Shown piece by piece: positions 1 through 8,455 of a stretch of 64,000 nucleotides of DNA. Under the pieces are notes generated by a model. The model did no database searches. It was not told where the DNA came from and was given only the letters and a program-made list of their open reading frames with translations. Numbering within the stretch: the stretch's first letter is position 1; every line of letters begins with the position of its first letter. The translations under genes were made by a program, and so were the position numbers. This stretch comes from Lentzea californiensis (GTDB lineage: Bacteria > Actinomycetota > Actinomycetes > Mycobacteriales > Pseudonocardiaceae): contig NZ_JANBBE010000001.1 in the NCBI RefSeq assembly GCF_024648825.1, forward strand, positions 1,178,001 to 1,242,000. The letters are read 5' to 3'.

Positions 1-337
1 CTGCCACTCGACACCCGCAACACGAGTGGGACGATCACGTACCGGCCCCCGCTGTTCGGAATGGCTGGCAGTGGCGGTTGGGAGTGGCAGATTCCGACTC
101 CGTAGTTCGCGGCCCGGTCACCGGCGAGGAGCCGACGCGGCGGCATTGCTCGTACGGAGCACGCCATCGATGACTCCAGCAAGCCGAAGAGCCACCGCCG
201 CAGGCCGAGGCCGAGTGCTCCACACCCTGCGCCTGAGGAGCAAACCACTCTGCAAAAGCCATGATCATCACCACGTGCGGTTGAGGACCGGGACCGTGGA
301 CAACCCCGCTGAGCGGGCACTACGTTGAGATTCGCCG
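1..337. other. no supported gene; upstream region of methyltransferase
   Basis: Short frames exist on both strands but none shows a recognisable domain or a good start. The only structures seen are a 7-bp inverted repeat (CCACTCG at 4-10, CGAGTGG at 23-29) and a possible -10 hexamer TACGTT at 321-326 before the methyltransferase. Confidence 0.5.
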
Positions 338-1267
338 GTGCTGGTCGACTTCGGTGTGGCCGACGAGTTCCTCGCTGGCCCTTCGATGAGCGGCCGCGAG
401 CTCAACACGAAAGGCCGGGTTTTGGTGAACACCTCTGTCGAGCAACAGGTCCGCGAGTACTACGACCACGCGGGACCCGCCTACCACGCGCTCATGGGGC
501 AGTTCTGGCACCACGGGGACCTGGAAGCCGAACGGGCCGGGTTGTCGCCCGAGGAGGCGGCGAAGGCGTTGGCGCGCAAGCAGATCGACGCGGCCGGGTT
601 GCGGCCGGGCGGGACCGGGCTGGACTTCGGCAGCGGCGTCGGGGGGACGGCGGTCTACACGGCCTCGGTCGCCGGGGCGAACGTCGTCGGCATCTCCAAC
701 AACGAGTGGTTGTCCGCGCAGGCGCGGGCCTACGCGGCCGAGCAGGGGATGAGTGAGCGGGCCGCGTTCCTGACGGTCGGCGACGAGGACTACAAGACGC
801 TGGTCGCGTGGCCGGACGGGTCGCTGGACATGGTCAGCTTCTACGAGTCGGTGTGCCACCTGCCGGAGAAGGCCGCCTTCTTCACCGCGGCGTTCCGCAC
901 CCTCAAGCCCGGTGCCTGCCTGGTCGGGGTCGACTGGATCCGCCGGCCGTTCGGCGAGCACGTGACCGAGGAGCAGATCGCGCCGTTCATCGGGCCGGTG
1001 GAGCAGGTCATCTCCATTCCGAAGCTCGGGTCGCTGGACGAGTACCGCGAGATGATGACTGCGGCCGGCTTCGTCGTCGAGGTCGCCGAGGACCTCTACC
1101 CGGACGTCGAGTGCTGGGGCAGCACGCCGCCGGACGACGGCCAGGGCTGGGGCGAGTATGCCGGCGAGCAGGACACCGTGATCCACGACGGCAAGCGCGT
1201 GCTCGACGCCGCGCGGGCCGCCGGTGTCTTCTCGGTCGCGCGGTGGGTCGCGCGCAAGCCCGCCTGA
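338..1267 (+). CDS. SAM-dependent class I methyltransferase
   Basis: Transfers a methyl group from S-adenosylmethionine to an unknown acceptor; cytosolic. The glycine-rich SAM motif LDFGSGVGG lies near residues 95-103, and the acidic/aromatic strand-4 region (ESVCHLPEK) follows in the usual order. The segment before motif I (YYDHAGPAYH, then FWHHG) resembles the C-methyltransferases related to sterol, cyclopropane-fatty-acid and geranyl-diphosphate methyltransferases, which suggests a small or lipid acceptor, but this is inference. The 309-residue reading from GTG 338 has a -10-like TACGTT 11 nt upstream and GC-rich third codon positions from its start. ATG 386 and GTG 425 (weak AAAGG upstream) are alternatives; the conserved part begins near 425. 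A hairpin terminator follows directly. Confidence 0.85.
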   Translation: MLVDFGVADEFLAGPSMSGRELNTKGRVLVNTSVEQQVREYYDHAGPAYHALMGQFWHHGDLEAERAGLSPEEAAKALARKQIDAAGLRPGGTGLDFGSGVGGTAVYTASVAGANVVGISNNEWLSAQARAYAAEQGMSERAAFLTVGDEDYKTLVAWPDGSLDMVSFYESVCHLPEKAAFFTAAFRTLKPGACLVGVDWIRRPFGEHVTEEQIAPFIGPVEQVISIPKLGSLDEYREMMTAAGFVVEVAEDLYPDVECWGSTPPDDGQGWGEYAGEQDTVIHDGKRVLDAARAAGVFSVARWVARKPA

Positions 1268-1280
1268 TCCGGGCGAACCG

Positions 1281-1313
1281 GGCCCCGTCTCCAGCGACTG
1301 GGAGACGGGGGCC
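1281..1313 (+). terminator. hairpin terminator after methyltransferase
   Basis: GGCCCCGTCTCC and GGAGACGGGGGCC pair with one bulged base around an 8-nt loop, 14 nt after the methyltransferase stop codon. There is no T-tract, which is common for high-GC actinomycete terminators. Confidence 0.6.
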
Positions 1314-1360
1314 GGGTGTCGGAAGGTGACGGACGGCTGATCTCCAGGCAGAGTGGCGGC

Positions 1361-1687
1361 GTGGAGCAGCGGGAGATCATGCAGCGGGCGCTCGGCGTCC
1401 TGACGCTCACCTACGACGGCGCCGGGTCCAACGACTACCTGCGGATGGCACTCAAGTCGTTGCAGGAGGGCGTGTTCAGCTACGAGGTCAAGGTCGACGG
1501 CGAGCTCAACGAGGCCGGGCAGCAGGCCCTCAAGCAGGCGATGGACCAGGTGCTGTCGCAGTTCGGCTGGTTCACGGCCGGGCTGCTCTACGCCTTCCAC
1601 GGTGTCGCTCAGGCCTACGAGAACGACTACGAGGAAGCCGACGTGCAGGAGGTCCTGCGGCAGCTCGCGATCAGGCTCGCCGACTGA
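1361..1687 (+). CDS. small conserved-type hypothetical protein
   Basis: A 108-residue, mostly helical, acidic soluble protein with no signal peptide or membrane segment; I do not recognise a family. The frame opens at GTG 1316, but that codon sits 2 nt after the terminator hairpin and has no ribosome-binding site, so GTG 1361 or ATG 1379 is more likely. Its last 17 bp overlap the 3' end of the convergent serine hydrolase gene. The function is unknown. Confidence 0.6.
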   Translation: MEQREIMQRALGVLTLTYDGAGSNDYLRMALKSLQEGVFSYEVKVDGELNEAGQQALKQAMDQVLSQFGWFTAGLLYAFHGVAQAYENDYEEADVQEVLRQLAIRLAD

Positions 1688-2492
1688 CGAGCTCGGCGCG
1701 CACGCCGTCGGAGAACGGGGTCCACGCCTCGACCGCCCACGGTCCGAAACGCAGGTCGGTCAGGGCCACGCAGGCCGCGGAGATCTCCGGATCGACCCAC
1801 AGGAAGGTGCCGGACTGCCCGAAGTGGCCGAAGGTGCGAGGCGAGGACGAAAGCCCCGTCCAGTGCGGTGACTTCGAGTCGCGGACCTCGAAGCCGAGGC
1901 CCCAGTCGTTCGGCTTCTGCATCCCGTAACCGGGCAGCACGCCGTTCAGGCCGGGGAACACCACCGACGTCGCCTCGGCCACCAGCTCGGCGGAGACCAG
2001 CCGTGGCGACAGCAGCTCGGCCGCGAACAACGCCAGGTCGGCGGCGCAGGACTCGGCCCCGGCGCCCGCCGAACCGGTCAGCGCGGAGGAGTTCATCCCC
2101 AGCGGCGCGAAAACGGCCTCGTGCAGATAGGTCGCGAACGGCATCTCGCACGCCTCGCCCACGAAGGACGCCAGCACGTCGAAGCCCGCGTTCGAGTAGA
2201 TCCGGCGGGTGCCGGGAGCGGCCTGCACCTCGGCCTTGTCGAACGCGTAACCGGCGGTGTGCGCGATCAGGTGCCGGACCGTCGAGCCCTCGGGGCCGGC
2301 CGGCTGGTCCCACTCGACCGCGCCCTCCTCGACGGCCACCAGCACCGCGTACGACGTCAGCAGCTTCGTGACGGACGCGAGCGGGAACACGCGCTGTTGA
2401 TCACCCAGCGAGCCGGCCACGCCGCCGGGGGTGACCACCGCCACCGCCACGTTCCCGACAGGCCAGGACGCCGCTACTTCCACGCTCTGCAT
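1671..2492 (-). CDS. serine hydrolase, beta-lactamase/transpeptidase-like fold
   Basis: A 273-residue member of the class C beta-lactamase-like serine hydrolases (esterases, D-aminopeptidases, penicillin-recognising enzymes). The nucleophile motif SVTK (S-x-x-K) is near the N-terminus, the YSN tyrosine motif follows in IYSNAG, and GHFGQSG near the C-terminus supplies the H-x-G (KTG-equivalent) motif. No signal peptide is visible, so it is probably cytosolic; the substrate cannot be told. ATG 2492 was chosen over GTG 2501 because a TAACGT -10 hexamer ends 7 nt before it, fitting a leaderless start. It diverges from rnz with only 23 bp between start codons, sharing one palindromic promoter, and overlaps the previous gene by 17 bp tail to tail. 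Confidence 0.85.
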   Translation of the reverse strand: MQSVEVAASWPVGNVAVAVVTPGGVAGSLGDQQRVFPLASVTKLLTSYAVLVAVEEGAVEWDQPAGPEGSTVRHLIAHTAGYAFDKAEVQAAPGTRRIYSNAGFDVLASFVGEACEMPFATYLHEAVFAPLGMNSSALTGSAGAGAESCAADLALFAAELLSPRLVSAELVAEATSVVFPGLNGVLPGYGMQKPNDWGLGFEVRDSKSPHWTGLSSSPRTFGHFGQSGTFLWVDPEISAACVALTDLRFGPWAVEAWTPFSDGVRAELVSRRA

Positions 2493-2499
2493 AGGACGC

Positions 2500-2509
2500 A
2501 CGTTAACGT
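2500..2509. promoter_or_regulatory. palindromic bidirectional -10 element
   Basis: ACGTTAACGT is a perfect palindrome that gives TAACGT on both strands. On the plus strand the hexamer (2504-2509) ends 6 nt before the rnz GTG; on the minus strand (2505-2500) it ends 7 nt before the serine hydrolase ATG. Both genes would be leaderless from one bidirectional promoter. Confidence 0.6.
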
Positions 2510-2515
2510 CAGGGG

Positions 2516-3427
2516 GTGACAGTCCGGGAACTGATCGTCCTGGGAACGGCCAGCCAGGTCCCGACCCGCCAGCGCAACCACAACGGCTATCTGCTCAGGT
2601 GGGACGGCGAGGGCTTCCTGTTCGACCCGGGCGACGGCAGCCAGCGGCAGCTGCTCAGGTCAGGCGCCGCTGCGAGCGACATCACCCGGATCTGCATCAC
2701 GCACTTCCACGGCGACCACTGCCTGGGCGTCCCCGGCATCGTCCAGCGGCTGTCCCTGGACCGCGTCCAGCACACCGTCCACGCGCACTACCCGCAGTCG
2801 GGCGCCCACTTCTTCGAACGCCTCCGCCACGCCAGCGCGTTCTACGACGCCGCGGACGTCAAGGAGGTGCCGGTCGTCGAGGACGGCGAGATCGCCGACG
2901 GCAAGTTCGGCCGGCTCGAGGCCTACGCGCTCGACCACGGCATCGACAGCGTCGGCTACCGCCTGGTCGAACCCGACGGCCACCGCATGCTCCCGGAGAA
3001 GCTCGAGGAGCACGGCATCCGCGGCCCGGCCGTCCGCACGCTCCAGCAGCAGGGCGAGCTCAACGGCGTCCAGCTCGCGGACGTCAGCGAACCACGCAAG
3101 GGCCAGCGGTTCGCGTTCGTCATGGACACCAGGCTGTGCGACAACGTCTTCGAGCTCGCCGACAACGCCGACATGCTCGTGATCGAGTCGACCTACCTGG
3201 CCCGCGACACGAAGCTCGCCGGCGACCACGGCCACCTCACCGCCCAGCAGGCCGCCCGCGTCGCGCAGGACTGCCGCGTCCGCAAGCTGGTGCTGACCCA
3301 CTTCTCCCAGCGCTACGAGGACCCGGCGGAGTTCCTCGCCGAGGCCGCCGCCGAGTTCGACGGCGAGATCGTCATCGCGAAGGACCTGGACCGGGTGCCG
3401 GTGCCGAAGCGAGCCACTGGTCTCTGA
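2516..3427 (+). CDS. rnz: ribonuclease Z / MBL-fold tRNA 3' processing endonuclease
   Basis: Zinc endonuclease that removes the 3' trailer of tRNA precursors. The 303-residue length fits the short RNase Z form. The metallo-beta-lactamase signature [10 protein letters not shown] is at residues 62-71 (H63, H65, D67, H68); the later ligand/active-site motifs are present as ALDHG, VMDT, IESTY, GDHGHLT and the C-terminal LTHFSQRY typical of RNase Z. No export signal. The GTG start is 6 nt after a TAACGT hexamer and has no Shine-Dalgarno sequence, so translation is probably leaderless. The last 56 bp overlap the 3' end of the convergent epimerase gene. Confidence 0.93.
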   Translation: MTVRELIVLGTASQVPTRQRNHNGYLLRWDGEGFLFDPGDGSQRQLLRSGAAASDITRICITHFHGDHCLGVPGIVQRLSLDRVQHTVHAHYPQSGAHFFERLRHASAFYDAADVKEVPVVEDGEIADGKFGRLEAYALDHGIDSVGYRLVEPDGHRMLPEKLEEHGIRGPAVRTLQQQGELNGVQLADVSEPRKGQRFAFVMDTRLCDNVFELADNADMLVIESTYLARDTKLAGDHGHLTAQQAARVAQDCRVRKLVLTHFSQRYEDPAEFLAEAAAEFDGEIVIAKDLDRVPVPKRATGL

Positions 3428-4229
3428 CGATCTCCTTCAGCGCCGACGAACGAGGCTCCCAGCCCAACGCTCGCAGCCGTGACGCGTCGGCCCGCAGCGA
3501 ACGGACCTCTCCGGGAACGGCGGGCTTCCACGTGACGTCGACGGTCCGTCCGGTCACCTCGGCGACGGCGTCGAGCACGTCCCGGACGGAAGCGGCTGTC
3601 GCGCCGACGTTGTAGACCGACGACGTGCCCACGGTGCATGTCTCCAGAGCCACGACGAAGGCAGCAGCGACGTCGCGTACATGCACGAAGTCCCGCACGG
3701 CCCCGCCGTCGCCGTAGACCTCCATGCCGGGCACCGTTCCGGCGGCGCACGCCACGGCCCGCGTGATCACCCGAGTGGTGTCGGTGTCACCCCCTCCAGC
3801 GACGTTGAACAGACGGAGAGTGGTCGCCCCGATCTGCCCGGACCGCGCCGCCCACGCCACGAGGTCCTCCGCGGCGGCCTTGGAGGCGGCGTACGGGGAG
3901 GAGGGTTCCCGGACCGATTCCTCGGTCAGGACGGCCTCGGAAGGCCGGTACACCGTGCCAGTCGATGCGAGCAGGAATCGTTGGCCCTTAAGGGCTTTGA
4001 GCAGATTCAGCGTTCCGCCCACGTTCGTCTCCCAGTACGGAAGTGGATCCTGGAACGACTCCCGGACACGGCCCAGGGCGGCCAGGTGGACGACGGCGTC
4101 CACGTCGTCCAACTCGAACGGCTCGGAGAGGCGCTGACGGGACAGAACCGGTTCATGCCCATGAACCTGCAGCTCACGCACCACGGCGCGGCCGACGTAC
4201 CCAGTGGCACCGGTCACCAGAACTCGCAC
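3372..4229 (-). CDS. NAD-dependent epimerase/dehydratase (GalE-like, extended SDR)
   Basis: Extended short-chain dehydrogenase of 285 residues, related to UDP-glucose 4-epimerases. The Rossmann motif GATGYVG is at 7-13 and the catalytic YxxxK at Y113/K117 (YAASK), preceded by the ASTGTVY segment. [10 protein letters not shown] and DFVHVRDVA are further family hallmarks. It probably interconverts a nucleotide sugar; the exact substrate is not readable. GTG 4229 follows a TAGGGT hexamer by 6 nt without a ribosome-binding site, so it is likely leaderless. The C-terminus is proline/glycine-rich and its coding end overlaps rnz by 56 bp. Confidence 0.88.
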   Translation of the reverse strand: MRVLVTGATGYVGRAVVRELQVHGHEPVLSRQRLSEPFELDDVDAVVHLAALGRVRESFQDPLPYWETNVGGTLNLLKALKGQRFLLASTGTVYRPSEAVLTEESVREPSSPYAASKAAAEDLVAWAARSGQIGATTLRLFNVAGGGDTDTTRVITRAVACAAGTVPGMEVYGDGGAVRDFVHVRDVAAAFVVALETCTVGTSSVYNVGATAASVRDVLDAVAEVTGRTVDVTWKPAVPGEVRSLRADASRLRALGWEPRSSALKEIVRDQWLASAPAPGPGPSR

Positions 4230-4235
4230 GAGTTG

Positions 4236-4241
4236 ACCCTA
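4236..4241 (-). promoter_or_regulatory. -10 hexamer of leaderless epimerase gene
   Basis: TAGGGT on the minus strand, ending 6 nt before the GTG start at 4229. The same hexamer precedes the genes at 57315 and 59346. Confidence 0.5.
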
Positions 4242-4295
4242 AAGGTCGACGGCGACTGCGCCGATAACACACGAGTGAGTTACCCCCATCGCGCT

Positions 4296-4505
4296 ATGCA
4301 CACAAGCATCGCCGGACTCCTGCACGATCACGCCGTGCTCGAGTTCAAGCGGCAGGAGTTCCTGCGCAACGTGGCTGAGATCGTGGGAGCCGCACCCGCG
4401 CCCCAGTCCGCAGAGCTCACGGCGCCGCTGCCGTCGATCAACCCGAAGCGCAGCTTCCTCAACCGCGTTGACCAGGTCCTTCGGGACGCCGCACGCTCCC
4501 GGTGA
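4296..4505 (+). CDS. 69-residue orphan peptide upstream of ATP-grasp gene
   Basis: An ATG-initiated 69-residue frame not assignable to a family. By hand count 59 of 69 codons end in G or C, as expected for a real gene in this genome, and it fills the gap between the divergent epimerase and the ATP-grasp gene on the same strand as the latter. The first half is predicted helical and charged (FKRQEFLRNVAEIV), then comes a Pro/Ala/Ser/Thr stretch (APAPQSAELTAPLPS), then a basic helical tail. No cysteines, signal peptide or membrane segment. It could be a regulatory peptide, a ligase partner or a peptide substrate, or a chance frame; its own ribosome-binding site is not obvious. Confidence 0.5.
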   Translation: MHTSIAGLLHDHAVLEFKRQEFLRNVAEIVGAAPAPQSAELTAPLPSINPKRSFLNRVDQVLRDAARSR

Positions 4506-4617
4506 GTACCCGGACCAGCTGCTGATCCACTTGCTTCGAGGCTTGAGCCGACAGGCCCGTCGCAAGATTCATCCGGCCGTTGCCGGACCGTGCTTCGACA
4601 CACATACCGGGTGGCTC

Positions 4618-4623
4618 TACGCT
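4618..4623 (+). promoter_or_regulatory. possible -10 hexamer of ATP-grasp gene
   Basis: TACGCT lies in the 177-bp gap between the small ORF and the ATP-grasp start; a transcript from here would have a leader of about 52 nt. No convincing -35 is seen. Confidence 0.3.
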
Positions 4624-4682
4624 ACGCGTCACCCGGCGATCGCCGGTCACGTCCTCCGCTTCTCTTAAGCGAGTTTTCGGCG

Positions 4683-6110
4683 ATGAATCATGTCCTCTCA
4701 GCGCTCAACGAGCGCCTCGGCAGGTTGTTCGGTGACCGGCTGGTAGTCCTGGCCGGCGGTACGCGTCTGGCGAAGCGCGCGCATGAGCTCCATACGCTCG
4801 GCGCCCGCCATACGCTCGTGCTAGATACCGACGATCATGCGCCGCTTCATGATTCGGTGATCGCGCGTTGGGTGTCGCTGGGCATCAAGGGCAGCCTGGT
4901 CGCCGTCGAGCAGCGCCGTCTGGGCAAGCTGCTGACCAAGCCGGGAGCCGAGGTCAAGGCGATCCTGAGCGACTTCGACGCCGACGGTGAAGCGGTCGTG
5001 ATCAGCACGCCCTACAACGAGATCAGCTCGTTCGAGGGCCGCCCGGTGCTCAACGCCCGGCAGCACGACTGGGTCGAGCTGGAGAACAAGACCACCATCG
5101 ACGCGCTGTGGGACGAGCTGTCCGCCCGCCGCGCGCCCGCGATGGTGTTCGACCTCGACTTCGAACGCCTCTGGGGCGCGTCGGAGATCCTGGACCGCGG
5201 CGCCGGCGTCGTCTGGTCCGGCGACGGCCCGGCGATCAACGGCGGTGCCAACTTCGTGCGCCGAGTGCGGTCGTACGAGGAGGCCAAGGAAGCCTTCGAC
5301 GTGCTCGCGCCCAAGTGCGACCAGGTCCGCGTCATGCCGTTCCTGGAAGGCATCCCGGTCAGCGTGCACGGCATCGTCTTCCCGGACGGCACCGCGGTGC
5401 TGCGTCCGATCGAGATGGTCGTGCCGCGCCGCCAGGGCCAGGCCAAGTTCCTCTACGCGGGCTGCGCGTCGTACTACGACCCGCCCGTGTGGATCCGCGA
5501 CGAGATGCGCAACCTGGCCCGCCGCGTCGGCGAGCACCTGCGCGGCACCGTCGGCTACCGCGGCACGTTCACGCTGGACGGCATCGCGACCGAGGACGGC
5601 TTCCTGCCGACCGAGATCAACACCCGCTACGGCGGCGCGATGGTGTGCTTCGAGGACGCCGTCCCGACGCTGCCGCTCGCGCTGGTCCAGGTCGCCCTGG
5701 TCGCCGGCTGGGACCTGGGCATCTCCTCGATGGAGTTCGAGGAGCTCGTCCTGCAGGCCGCGGACAACCACCGCGCAGGGGCCGTGGGCGCCAACGTGCG
5801 GGCGGTGCAGCCGACGACGGTCGACGAGCGCCGGGTGATCTTCACCGGCTGGGCTTGCCGGCTCGCGCACCCCGAGGAGGCCGCGCACGCGACGCTGCGG
5901 CTGAGCCCGTCGCCGATCGGTGGCCGGCTCGACCTCGACCTGCACCGGGAGAACATGCCCGTGGGCGCTCCCGTGGCCGCGCTGACCGTCGCCGCGTTCG
6001 CGCTGGCTGACCAGGAGTGGGGGACGGGCCTCGGCGCCCTGGAACCCGCCATCGCGGTCGAGGACGAGAACCAGGTCGAGCAGGCCATCGAAGAGGCCGT
6101 CACCGCCTAG
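4683..6110 (+). CDS. ATP-grasp superfamily ligase
   Basis: A 475-residue carboxylate-amine/thiol ligase-type protein. The N-terminal 135 residues look like a pre-ATP-grasp domain; the ATP-grasp core runs from about 135 to 330. Landmarks are ENKTTIDALW (lysine of the ATP site), the glycine-rich segment INGGANFVRRV, the hinge region VRVMPFLEGIPVSVHG, and the Mg-binding end FTLDGIATEDG...PTEINTRYGG with E311 and N313. The C-terminal 140 residues form an additional beta-rich domain. Such enzymes activate a carboxylate as acylphosphate and join it to an amine; neither substrate can be named. ATG 4683 was chosen since sequence upstream lacks a domain; it lies downstream of the 69-residue ORF on the same strand. 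Resemblance to peptide-ligase ATP-grasp enzymes is speculative. Confidence 0.8.
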   Translation: MNHVLSALNERLGRLFGDRLVVLAGGTRLAKRAHELHTLGARHTLVLDTDDHAPLHDSVIARWVSLGIKGSLVAVEQRRLGKLLTKPGAEVKAILSDFDADGEAVVISTPYNEISSFEGRPVLNARQHDWVELENKTTIDALWDELSARRAPAMVFDLDFERLWGASEILDRGAGVVWSGDGPAINGGANFVRRVRSYEEAKEAFDVLAPKCDQVRVMPFLEGIPVSVHGIVFPDGTAVLRPIEMVVPRRQGQAKFLYAGCASYYDPPVWIRDEMRNLARRVGEHLRGTVGYRGTFTLDGIATEDGFLPTEINTRYGGAMVCFEDAVPTLPLALVQVALVAGWDLGISSMEFEELVLQAADNHRAGAVGANVRAVQPTTVDERRVIFTGWACRLAHPEEAAHATLRLSPSPIGGRLDLDLHRENMPVGAPVAALTVAAFALADQEWGTGLGALEPAIAVEDENQVEQAIEEAVTA

Positions 6111-6116
6111 GAAGAC

Positions 6117-6875
6117 CTACCAGGCGCCCTCGTCGCCGTACGCGGAGATGAGGGCGAACCGGTAGCCCATCAGGGCTGCGGCGACCTCGCGGGGCTGGTG
6201 CACCGGACGCACCAGCCCTTCGCCCAGCACCTTCGGCAGGTCCACGCCCAGCAGTTCGGGCGAGTCCTTCAGCAGCGCCACGGCGATCTCGGCGGCGTCC
6301 GCGAGCATTTCCTCGCCTGGCAGCTCGACCATGTCGTTCATGAGGCCGCCGACGAACGGCGGCAGCTTCTCCGGCACCGCGCAGGCCAGCGCGACCAGGC
6401 ACGCGACCCGTTCGGACGCCAGCGCCTCGAAGATCTTCGGCGCGCCCTGGGCGACGGCGTGCCGGGTCTGCGTCAACCAGTCCGGAGCCGTGCGAGGCAG
6501 TTCACGGCCGAGGGCGTTCCACCTGCGGTGCGTGCGCCGTCCGTCCTCGGTGAACCCCTTGCCCGCCAACGCCATGGCGGCCAGCAGGAAGATCACCCGG
6601 TCCCGCACGTCCCCGGCGACCTTGTACGAGGCTCCCAGCTCCACCAGGAACGGCACGGTGCAGAACGAGGCCTCGGACACCGTGTCCTCGGTGAGGATTC
6701 GCCCAGCGAGCTGTGAGAGCGCGTTCTGCCGCTCGTCCGCGCTGGGGTCCATCAGGGAGCGCAGCAGACGGGGAACGCGACCGGCGCCACCCCGGCCGTC
6801 GTAGACCTCGCTCCAGGAAATCCTGTCGAGTCCGCGCAACGGGTCAGGCCGTTGCCAGGCGCGCGGCAGCTCCAT
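6117..6875 (-). CDS. HEAT-like alpha-helical repeat protein, function unknown
   Basis: A 252-residue soluble protein composed almost wholly of amphipathic helices with short turns, consistent with HEAT/ARM-type repeats. Helix pairs such as RVPRLLRSLMD, RDRVIFLLAAMAL, RVACLVALACAVP and AAEIAVALLKDSPELL recur at roughly regular spacing. No catalytic motif, signal or membrane segment is seen, so a scaffold or binding role is inferred only. It diverges from the C5 DNA methyltransferase with 62 bp between starts; the ATG is 8 nt after a TACCTT hexamer. The stop lies 6 bp from the convergent ATP-grasp gene. Confidence 0.7.
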   Translation of the reverse strand: MELPRAWQRPDPLRGLDRISWSEVYDGRGGAGRVPRLLRSLMDPSADERQNALSQLAGRILTEDTVSEASFCTVPFLVELGASYKVAGDVRDRVIFLLAAMALAGKGFTEDGRRTHRRWNALGRELPRTAPDWLTQTRHAVAQGAPKIFEALASERVACLVALACAVPEKLPPFVGGLMNDMVELPGEEMLADAAEIAVALLKDSPELLGVDLPKVLGEGLVRPVHQPREVAAALMGYRFALISAYGDEGAW

Positions 6876-6883
6876 AGGCGGGA

Positions 6884-6889
6884 AAGGTA
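6884..6889 (-). promoter_or_regulatory. -10 hexamer of helical-repeat gene
   Basis: TACCTT on the minus strand, 8 nt before the ATG at 6875; no ribosome-binding site, so a near-leaderless start is likely. Confidence 0.45.
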
Positions 6890-6925
6890 CGGGATGTCAG
6901 GGAAGGGACCTCGGCGCCTCGCCCG

Positions 6926-6931
6926 TACGAT
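6926..6931 (+). promoter_or_regulatory. -10 hexamer of DNA methyltransferase gene
   Basis: TACGAT ends 6 nt before the GTG start at 6938, with no Shine-Dalgarno sequence between; a leaderless transcript is predicted. Confidence 0.5.
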
Positions 6932-6937
6932 CTCGCC

Positions 6938-8143
6938 GTGTCCTTTTCGGTGGCCGACATCTTCTCGGGTGCGGGCGGCATGAGCTTCGGCTTCCACGCC
7001 CACCGCGACTTCCGGTTGGTCGGTGCCGCCGACGCGCAGATCGGCAAGCCCAGCTCGAAGCTGGGTTCGTTGCGCTGCAACGACACCTACCGCGCGAACA
7101 TCGGCGTCGACCCGCTGGAGGTCGACCTCGCGAAGGTCTCGCCCGCGGCGTTGCGCGAGGTCTGGGGCCTGCAGCGCGGCGAACTGGACGTGCTGCTCGC
7201 GTGCCCGCCGTGTTCGGGCTTCAGCCGCATCACCTCCCAGAACCACCTGCGCGACGACCCGCGGAACTCGCTGGTCGGCCGGATCGCGGTGTACGCGCAG
7301 GAGCTGCGCCCCAAGGTCGTGCTGATGGAGAACGCTCGCGAGCTCGTCAAGGGCAAGCAGCGCCACCACTTCGACAGCCTCGCCGACGAACTCACCCGAA
7401 TCGGGTACTCCGTCTGGGGCGGCACGCACATGCTGTCCAGGTTCGGCCTTCCGCAGCTGCGTGAGCGGACGTTAATGGTGGCCGTCGACGGCGGCCTGCC
7501 CCTGCTCACGCTGGACGACCTGTGGGAGGGCCGGGTCATCCGCCCGTCGGCGATCACGGTGCGGCGCGCGATCGGCAAACTGCCCGTCCTCGCGGCAGGC
7601 GTCGCGGACCTGGAAGACCCCATTCACGTCTCACCGACCTTTTCCCAGGACCGCAGTCTCGAAAGAATGCGCGCGATTCCGGCGAACGGCGGATCGTGGG
7701 CTGATCTGCTCCGCTCACCGGAGACCGCCGAGTTGTTGAACCCGGCACAACGCAAGATCGTCGAGCAGCAGAACTGGGGTTCCCACCCCGATGTCTACGG
7801 CCGGTTGTGGTGGGACGAACCGGCCCGCACGATCAAGCGGGAATGCGGCCACGTCGGCAACGGGCGTTATGCGCACCCGGTCCAGCACCGCCTGTGCACG
7901 GTCCGCGAGATGGCTCTGCTGCAAGGGTTCCCGCGCCAGTTCAAGTTCGACGTCTCGATCCTCGGGAACGCCTACCGGCACGTGGGCGACGCCGTTCCGC
8001 CACTGATCGCCTACCAGCTGGCAGGGCTCACCAGGTGGATTCTCACCGGCGACCGCCCGGAGCCCCGCGAGATGTGCCTGCGCGGCACCTCACTGCGTCC
8101 CGGCGACATTCGTCCGGCAGAAGTTACCGAAATGGTGGCCTAG
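6938..8143 (+). CDS. DNA (cytosine-5-)-methyltransferase
   Basis: A 401-residue C5-cytosine DNA methyltransferase with all the main motifs in order: motif I DIFSGAGGMSFGF (7-19), motif IV PPCSGF with catalytic C92, motif VI MENARE (130-135, ENA rather than the usual ENV), motif VIII QLRER (173-177), the variable target-recognition region between about 200 and 290, motif IX-like RTIKREC, and motif X GNAYRHVGDAVPP. No restriction endonuclease or very-short-patch repair gene is adjacent, so it looks like an orphan (solitary) methyltransferase; its recognition sequence cannot be inferred. GTG start is probably leaderless. Confidence 0.92.
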   Translation: MSFSVADIFSGAGGMSFGFHAHRDFRLVGAADAQIGKPSSKLGSLRCNDTYRANIGVDPLEVDLAKVSPAALREVWGLQRGELDVLLACPPCSGFSRITSQNHLRDDPRNSLVGRIAVYAQELRPKVVLMENARELVKGKQRHHFDSLADELTRIGYSVWGGTHMLSRFGLPQLRERTLMVAVDGGLPLLTLDDLWEGRVIRPSAITVRRAIGKLPVLAAGVADLEDPIHVSPTFSQDRSLERMRAIPANGGSWADLLRSPETAELLNPAQRKIVEQQNWGSHPDVYGRLWWDEPARTIKRECGHVGNGRYAHPVQHRLCTVREMALLQGFPRQFKFDVSILGNAYRHVGDAVPPLIAYQLAGLTRWILTGDRPEPREMCLRGTSLRPGDIRPAEVTEMVA

Positions 8144-8455
8144 GTCTTGAACCGAAGTTGTCGATCATCCGTAGCGAAACGCCTCGATCGATAACTGTTC
8201 GGCAACGAATTTAACGTCACCTGACGGAACGAATGCATCGCAGCCCTATCCACTGTGGACACCCTGAGTATGTTTCCGCTGCTCACTGGCTGTGTAGCAC
8301 CCTCTCCTTACCTCACTCATACGTGTGTCACCCCATCGGCTAACGTCCCGCTCGCTTCCTGTCGGTTCAGTGTCGATGACGACGTGCCGACCGTCCCGAC
8401 GGATGACGACTTCCCGCCGCATACGGGCCTAACTTCAGTGAGCAAGAGGAGACCC
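8144..8455 (+). other. 312-bp upstream region of the thioester surface protein
   Basis: Less GC-rich than the surrounding genes and without a convincing frame; the in-frame extension of the downstream gene upstream of 8456 is unlikely because the signal peptide starts at 8456. It presumably carries the promoter and a long 5' leader. I see no strong hairpin. Confidence 0.4.

Noticed and set aside
26-328. Small genes in the first 330 bases
   Set aside because: No start signals or recognisable residues on either strand.
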